Shown here: positions 46,967 to 52,999 of the stretch, in pieces
Position numbering within the stretch: position 1 is the stretch's first letter
Layout: every line of letters begins with the position of its first letter
NCBI GenBank assembly: GCA_015499985.1
Contig: JAAAUF010000149.1
Coordinates: forward strand, 328 to 53,326
Origin: Haplosporangium gracile
Taxonomy: Eukaryota; Mortierellomycota; Mortierellomycetes; Mortierellales; Mortierellaceae
Length of the DNA stretch: 52,999 bases
Reading direction: 5' to 3'
Program-made: the position numbers and the translations under genes
The notes under the pieces: generated by a model
The model's database searches: none
What the model was told of the DNA's origin: nothing
What the model saw: the letters and a program-made list of their open reading frames with translations, nothing else

Positions 46967-49115
46967 TTACTCCTTTCTCTTCTTCTTTTTGACGGGGCCC
47001 GGAGTTCCAGACTCGTCGCCAGTGCCCTCCCGCTTGACGCCAAAATTTCCATCAGCATTGGATCCCAACGAGACACCACCCGTTGCTCCTCCAGTACCGC
47101 CGGCAGCCGAACCAGTCACAGCCGACGAAGATCCAGAAGAACCTCCGCCACCCAAACTGCCTCGACGCATCTTGACCACCTTCAAATCTGATTCGAGTTT
47201 GTCGGCCTGCTTCTTGATATCCAACAGCGTTACAATATTGCTCTGGACCTGGTCCCACTTTGCCATCACAGTTGCGGTCGGCATCGCAGGCTTGAACGGC
47301 AATCCCAAAGTAACCAACGCGGACTGAACACGTTGCTGCTTGGTCGAAACGATTGGGGTCATCTTCTGCGATCGAAGGTACGCGCCTGGAGTAAGCTTCT
47401 CTTTCTTGACGGCAGGTGGTGGCAAGATCGCAGAAGCCGACGACGGTCCACCAGGGCCATCCGATGCGTTCGAAAGACGACGATGATTTGATGAAGAGCC
47501 TTTAAGAGCGTTGCCACCAGATGTCGCAGTGGTAGGTGTTGGGGGCGCAGAGTCGTCCGCCTGAACAGATCCCTTGGGTGCCTTCTTCCTCTTCTTGGGT
47601 GTTGATCCGCTTGCAGCAGCTGCTGCTGCTGGCGTAGCGGCAGTGGCACCACCCTTCCCAACCAATGGAGACAGGGGTCCATTAGCACTCGAGTGACCGC
47701 TTCCACCTGCGCCGCCTGCAGCACCTGAAGCAGAGGGGCTTGAGGAAGAAGGGATGGTGATCGAGTTGCTGGGTATAATGATTCCGGTCCCCGGTCCGCC
47801 TCCTCCCGCGACACCCACCTGTCCCGCGAGTCCTGCAGATGTCGGTCCACCAGGTCCATAGATGTCGCGTGTATTGAGTAACCGCAGCAAGTTCTCGCGT
47901 TCCCTCGTAATCTTTTTCTCGTTCTGGTCAATCCTCCTCGCCTCCAAGTACAACGCCTCTTCTTCCTATTATTTTTTTTCAAGTGCAATCGTAAACGCAT
48001 TAGCAATTTTTTTTAAATCAATCCAAATAAAAAGCAAGGAGTTCCGCACCAAAAAAAATAAAATCAAAGGACCTTACCTCAATTTGCTCGGGGGTGCGGA
48101 TGTTGAGGATCTCGAGGTTCTTTTTGCGCTCAATCTCACGGTTCTTGTCATAGGCCATCGAAGACAACAGCTGAGCCTTCTCCACAGCCTGCGAGGCGTC
48201 GCTCATACGAATCTTGGTCAGAATCCTGTTGATGGCATAGTATCGATGTTTGAGGTCCTCCATTGATCGTGTTTTGGCAGGCGTAATGCTTACGACAGCC
48301 GTAGATGTTGAAGCTGTCGCAATTGCTGACTTGGAGTCTGATACAGTGGCGGTAATTGCGGTCGTTGCTCCAGTAGTGGTAGAAGTGTCGCCTCCCTGAG
48401 TGGCCTTAACGGAGCTCTCTCCTGATCCAGAAGCTGCTACGCTCGCATCCTTCATGGGTGTGTCCTCTCCTTCCTTCTTGGTAGCATTGGGGTCGCTCTC
48501 AGAAATGACCAGATTGTTCCCGTTATAATATTGCAGCGCCAACCGATCAGCCTCCTGAGGTGGCCATTCGTACCGATCCTGAATGACGACCCATCTCAGA
48601 TCAAACCTCCTGCAAAGGTCCCAGAGATAGCTTGTCTCTTCCAGTGTCCAGTCCGGATCCTTGAGATGGGATGTGTATTCCTCGGGAGAGAAGCTAATAA
48701 GGTTGATGGATTTGTTACATTTGTAGAAACGATACTCCTCGTTGGGGTCGGTCCTGGTTTTTTCCCAGTGGCGCAGAATCAAATCGTCATCTCTCGAAGG
48801 ATTCACAAATGGGCGCCACGTCCTATCATAATTTTCGCGGTAAATAAATGTATGTTAGCGTCCTGTACACTTTTCTCTTCGCCCAACAAAAAAAAACACA
48901 GCCGACAGTACATACCAGTTGACGGCTTTTTTGCTGACGTTGAGTTTTGGCTTGTATGTGGGGTTGTTGAAGGCGACGGTGGAGACATTGTTTCCGATGA
49001 GGCCGTAGAGTTCACGACTGATGCCGTCGGGCTTGCGCTCGGTCTTTTGGACCCGCCTGACCTGGTCCGATGCCTTTAGCTGAAAGATCTCGCGGACATC
49101 GTTTCCTGTCGCCAT
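46967..49115 (-). CDS. SWC4: SWC4/EAF2 (DMAP1) subunit of SWR1 and NuA4
   Basis: Three exons (minus): 49115..48916, 48822..48078, 47965..46967, 647 aa; introns are 93 and 112 nt and phase is kept. SWC4/DMAP1 is shared by the SWR1 remodeller (H2A.Z exchange) and the NuA4 acetyltransferase. The N-terminus carries ISRELYGLIGNN and NVSKKAVNW|TWRPFVNPSRDD. A SANT/Myb-like domain follows near residues 120-175 (DPDWTLEETSYLWDLCRRFD, then WVVIQDRYEW). After a Ser/Thr/Ala-rich spacer comes the conserved DLKHRYYAINRIL helix, then a charged coiled coil. The C-terminal half has Gly/Ala/Ser/Pro-rich stretches around a second conserved block (STKQQRVQSALVTLGLPFKP) and a basic end KKKKRKE that could act as a nuclear localisation signal. 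It lies 4.7 kb from TRA1, another NuA4 subunit. Confidence 0.93.
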
Positions 49116-50914
49116 CTCTGTGTCAGTGTTCTGCTTGTCTCAGGTGCTGTTGTGAATGGATGTTCCTGTATGTTCGTGGTGTTTTTTTGTCGATTGATTT
49201 ATTGATTGCTTGATGGGTCGTGGTGGCGGCGTTTTAAAGGTGAAGAAATGAGTTAGAGGGAAAGAATTGAACCGCTGAAAAAAATTTGAATTCGACGTAG
49301 ACTTGCGGGAAGTAACGGAAAATTTAATGGAAATAAGGTCTCCTTAAGAGTGACTGATTTTTGTCTCAGCGAACGCGAAGCAGTGTGAGGGGTTGGACCA
49401 TGCGAAAGCACTTCTTCCACTTTTGTCCATTTACTTTTTCTTCTTCCTCTTGTTCCATTCTCCCTTCTTGTTTGCCGATCGACTTTTAACAAGCACAATA
49501 ACAATCTAGAACACACAAGCACCTTCTCTAGGCCTGAACCCCTTTGCCCGACTCTTCAACAGACTCGTTGCTACCGCCTCACGCCACTCGAACACACACG
49601 CAATCTACAGCAGACAACAAAAAGCAGCAAGAGTAACCTACCTCAACCCACAAGCTCCAAAGCAAACGTACAAAGAATCGCATTGTCGCTGTCAGTGTTA
49701 CTTTTTCTCAGTCCTCTGGTCTCGCCACCGCTCCTCGTCGCCCTCCTCTCTTTGGCTGCTGTCTCCGTCTCTATCGTCGCCGCAAAGTCAAAGCAACGCC
49801 ACCATATGGTAAGAAACCACACAACAACCAAAAAGGTCTATGCAGTTACAAACAAACACCCGTTAACAGGTCATGGAAAACATTCACAGTCGGGAGCCAG
49901 GAGCTTATACAGGAGACAACAAAAGAAAGATGCAAGAGAATGCATGGATGCCATGCGTGTGTGCCTGTGGCATTCACAAAAAGAAAGCCATGGCCTTTCT
50001 CTATTTATTTCGAACCACGGACACAACACACACCACATGCATCATATATCTCGTTCTTTAAAGTCGTACATGGCATTTGGGTATTGGAAGAGATAACAAA
50101 AGGGACAGAGAAAGAGGGAGGTGAAGTGGTACGCAAGGCTAATTGTTTTTGGTGTTCATAAAGTTGAACCTTTTGGTACTCTTTATTCCTTTAATACACT
50201 ACCCCATCGTCAACTCTCGCTATCTATCCTTCGCAGCCCCTCTTTTTCTTCTTTTCTTCTTTCTCCTACTTTCTTGCTCGCTTGCTTCCTTTTTCTTGTT
50301 CTCCCTTTTTTGCTTCGTGTCTTTGTATCCCTTTCTTTTTTTCTTCCTTTTCCTTGTCAAACTTTCCCGCGAGAGGTTGACTGTGCGAGTGAAAAGGAGA
50401 AGAAAAAAAAGCCAAGTAGAACCCAGGGGCGGAAGTAGAAGGAGGTAGTCGACTACCAACTAAGGACGACCAAGTAGACAGAGAGGCAATGAAGACCATA
50501 AAAACAACAATGAACGAAGTCGAATGCAATGAAGGTTTAGGTTGGTTAAAAGGAAGGTGGTCCCCTGTTCAACGTGACCTTTTTTTCATCCTTCTTTTGC
50601 TCATGAAAGGAAGAGATACCATTGGGGAGACAAACCAACCAAACCAAGAGGAGAAAACCTTTTTTTTTATTCTTCTTTTGTTCATTCACTCTTCACGTTC
50701 TGCACACAACAACCTTCATCAACACCAAAAACGTTTTTTTATCTTCCTCGTTATACTCAGTCTTTCCTTCACACCTTTTCCTTCACCCCTCGCACTTCAA
50801 ACCCGCCCTACCCCAACACTTGACACCTTGTGGTCGTGAATACAGGCTCCCACACCCCTACCCTGGCTTGGTTCTGCCAGACAGCCAGTCTCCACCTTCA
50901 ATTCTTCCTTCCCA
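49116..50914. other. SWC4 / GID8 divergent intergenic region
   Basis: A 1.8-kb spacer between divergent start codons. Near SWC4 the minus strand carries a GCCGCCACC word (49222-49230). From about 49400 to 49805 one plus-strand frame stays open for over 100 codons and ends in hydrophobic sequence (ALSLSVLLFLSPLVSPPLLV) just before ATG|GTAAGA, but it has no in-frame ATG and no recognisable family. From 50200 to 50365 and from 50660 to 50815 the plus strand is strongly pyrimidine-rich, as expected of leaders upstream of GID8. Confidence 0.5.
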
Positions 50915-52918
50915 ATGCCCTCATCGCCCAACATGTCTGCGCCTTCACTGCCCTCCTCCTCTTCAACAACAACATCAACAACCACTACAGTTCCTGCTCC
51001 ACCTCCCTCTCACCCTGTAACATCCAATAATGCTTCACCGCCAATATTCTCGGGAAATATCCCTCGGTTGTTGGTAGCAGGTTTGCTATGGATCACCCTA
51101 GTTGTCACAGCCGCACACCTCTTTCTCCTCTCCCATCTGGGCTTCATTGTCCTCAACTGTTTTTCACACTTGACAGCACCGCCTCCATCCTCCTCTAATC
51201 CCAATCCCTCGACAGGATCCTCCTTACGCCGTCATAGTCGTCCATCTGGCTCAACGGAAGATTCTCGCAACTCATCTAATTCATCTTCTGCGCTATCATC
51301 TTCCTTTCGACTCAATGATAATGACTCTACTCGGTCCCTCATTAATCGGTATCAGTCCAATTCTCAGACTTCAAACCAATCTGCCAATGCCGGCGGCATG
51401 GCTAAGAAAGTAATCTCCAAAGATGAATGGAATGCCCGTCTTGCCGAAGTTCAAGTTGATCGCGAGTAAGTTTGACGTTTGTTATTGTTGCCTTTGTTCG
51501 ATTTACCCAATTGCTATACAAAGAGACATGTGAGGCAGGCAGGGGTTGGTTGGTTGGTTTGTTGATTGTTTTTGTTGTTGCCTCTCCTGAATGGACGTCC
51601 AATACTTGTTTGCTTATATTCTTTGACTGGTTATTGACGCTTCTTTATTCTTGTACTTGTATCGGTGCGTTTATCTTTTTTTTTACTGCTCTTCTATAGT
51701 GACTTGAACAAGCTGATTATGAACTATTTGATCATCGAGGGATACAAAGATGCGGCAGAAAAGTTTAGTCAGGAGAGTGGAGCCAAGCCGCCTGTGAACC
51801 TGGAGTCGATTCAGAATCGCATGGTCGTACGAACTGCCATCCAACGTGGCCATATCGAAGAAGCCATTGAGCGTGTCAATGACCTCAACCCAGAGGTAAC
51901 CCTATTGCTTGTCTTTTTCTCTTTTCCTTCAATGTTGATACTGTCTGTGACATGATGTAGAAATTCAGGCAAAAAACTGTGTAACTAATCGAATCATGCT
52001 TTCATTCACCCTGCATACATACCTCCATGTTGTGTATCATTACGCCTCTGTCCTATCTCTGCCCTTGTTTTGTTCCCTCCCTCCTTTCCCTTTCTTTTCC
52101 ACTTTACCTTCCACCATTTTCCCGTGCATGCATATTTGTCACTTGTAGATCTTGGATACCAACCCAAAACTATTCTTTCACCTACAACAACAACGTTTGA
52201 TCGAATACATTCGCGAGGGACGGGTCATGGAAGCGCTCGAGTTTGCGCAGGAGGAATTGGCGCCACGTGGTGAAGAGAACGTAAGTGGTTTTCTTTCATG
52301 TGCACTGTCGCTCATTTTGTTCGAGGCAATTGTGGTTATTACAGTGACTAGTTTCTTGCGGTCAATAAGTTAACAAAAAATGACCTGACTTTTTTTTTTT
52401 TTGTGTGCCCATGATAAAATAGCCCGAGTTCCTGTCGGAATTGGAGCGTACCATGTCGTTGCTGGCGTTTGAGTTGAACAGCCCTTCACCAGTGAGCGAT
52501 CTGTTGACACCTGCGCAGAGACAAAAGCTGGCGTCTGAACTCAACTCTGCGCTGCTACTTTCTCAATCACAAGAGAAGGATCCCAAGGTACTTTTTATAT
52601 TGATTGACATCGACAGGACTGCTTTATGTGGAAAGTTTTTGTTTTTACCCCGGACACTTCAATCGAATCGAACCAAAGAGGAAAAGATATCTCTTCCCTA
52701 TGCGCCTTTTCTAACAAAGCAATCTCGTTTGTTGTGACTCTTGTAAATAGTTACCTGCATTGTTAAAGATGTGTTGGTGGGCTCAGCAACAGCTTGATGA
52801 ACGGTGCACGTACCCAAAGATCAAAGATTTCACAAAGGCGGAGCTGGTCATGGAACCCATGGGTGCTGTTGGCGGGGGCTCTCAGGGATCGAGCTCCAGT
52901 GCCGTCGCCGGAGCGTAA
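50915..52918 (+). CDS. GID8: GID8 (CTLH E3 ligase complex subunit), possible long form
   Basis: Model join(50915..51465, 51700..51895, 52149..52280, 52423..52587, 52751..52918), 403 aa from the first ATG. The conserved core begins at the in-frame ATG at 51398 (242 aa, near the usual GID8/TWA1 length of about 230). It holds a LisH motif ([14 protein letters not shown]), a CTLH domain ([20 protein letters not shown]) and a CRA domain. GID8 is a scaffold of the GID/CTLH ubiquitin ligase, which in yeast degrades gluconeogenic enzymes on glucose. The upstream 161 codons are open, Ser/Thr/Pro-rich, and contain a hydrophobic stretch ([20 protein letters not shown]) that could span a membrane. No GID8 I know has one. 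The extension might be translated or might be leader sequence. Annotators would be safe with the short form. The C-terminal tail is Gly/Ser-rich. Confidence 0.88.
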
Positions 52919-52999
52919 AAAATTATGTCCAAGAGGATCGCAAGAGACGAGTCGGCGTTTTTTTTCGTTTTCTGTCAGTCGCGTTTCTTTCTTTTTTTT

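Noticed and set aside
50143..50448. 101-codon plus-strand hydrophobic frame
   Set aside because: Phe/Leu/Ser-rich translation of a long pyrimidine tract, the expected artefact of a promoter or leader region.
51540..51565. GGTT-type microsatellite in GID8 intron 1
   Set aside because: Short simple repeat inside an intron; nothing beyond ordinary slippage.

Overview
This window reads as nuclear DNA of a filamentous, early-diverging fungus, most likely Mucoromycota and perhaps Mortierella-like. That placement is inference from gene content and style. Genes are compact and intron-rich, with many 64-140 nt GT-AG introns. Intergenic strands are rich in T and pyrimidine tracts. A BRCA1/BARD1-like gene and remnants of F-box/LRR-type sequence are present. 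The standard genetic code fits every model. All exon joins below were worked out by hand from splice consensus, reading-frame continuity and family conservation.

Layout. Positions 1-5.3 kb hold no convincing gene but contain a decayed tandem repeat of about 58-64 bp units (about 2.87-4.70 kb). At 5.35-5.88 kb (-) lies a small secreted protein built on a 45-bp in-frame tandem repeat. From 7 kb on, dense housekeeping genes run to the end: mitochondrial EF-G2 (-), an XPG/FEN1-family nuclease (+), Misato/DML1 (-, 13 exons), a BLOC-1 subunit 4-like protein (+), an UNC-45/She4-type myosin chaperone (+), CCT4 chaperonin (+), an unrecognised 701-aa protein (-), a BRCA1/BARD1-like RING plus tandem-BRCT protein (+), an 80-aa small membrane protein (-), the giant TRA1 pseudokinase (+, 3921 aa), an unrecognised 99-aa protein (-), a decayed secreted-protein pseudogene (-), an LRR-like relic (+), SWC4/DMAP1 (-) and GID8 (+).

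How they relate. TRA1 and SWC4 are both subunits of the NuA4 histone acetyltransferase and lie 4.7 kb apart. The XPG-family nuclease and the BRCA1-like protein belong to DNA repair. CCT4 and UNC-45 are cytoskeletal protein chaperones, and Misato is a tubulin-like mitochondrial/cytoskeletal protein. Several neighbours are divergent pairs sharing promoters of 190-790 bp: EF-G2/XPG, Misato/BLOC1S4, the 701-aa protein/BRCA1-like, and the 80-aa protein/TRA1. Several others converge with short 3' spacers. A recurrent GCCACCAAATTT-like word occurs in several of these spacers.

The most unusual items are the fungal BRCA1/BARD1-like gene, the decayed minisatellite, the GID8 gene with a possible membrane-spanning N-terminal extension, the approximately 250-residue Q/A-rich insert in TRA1, and the multiply broken secreted-protein gene. 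No tRNA, rRNA, CRISPR array or intact transposon was recognised.
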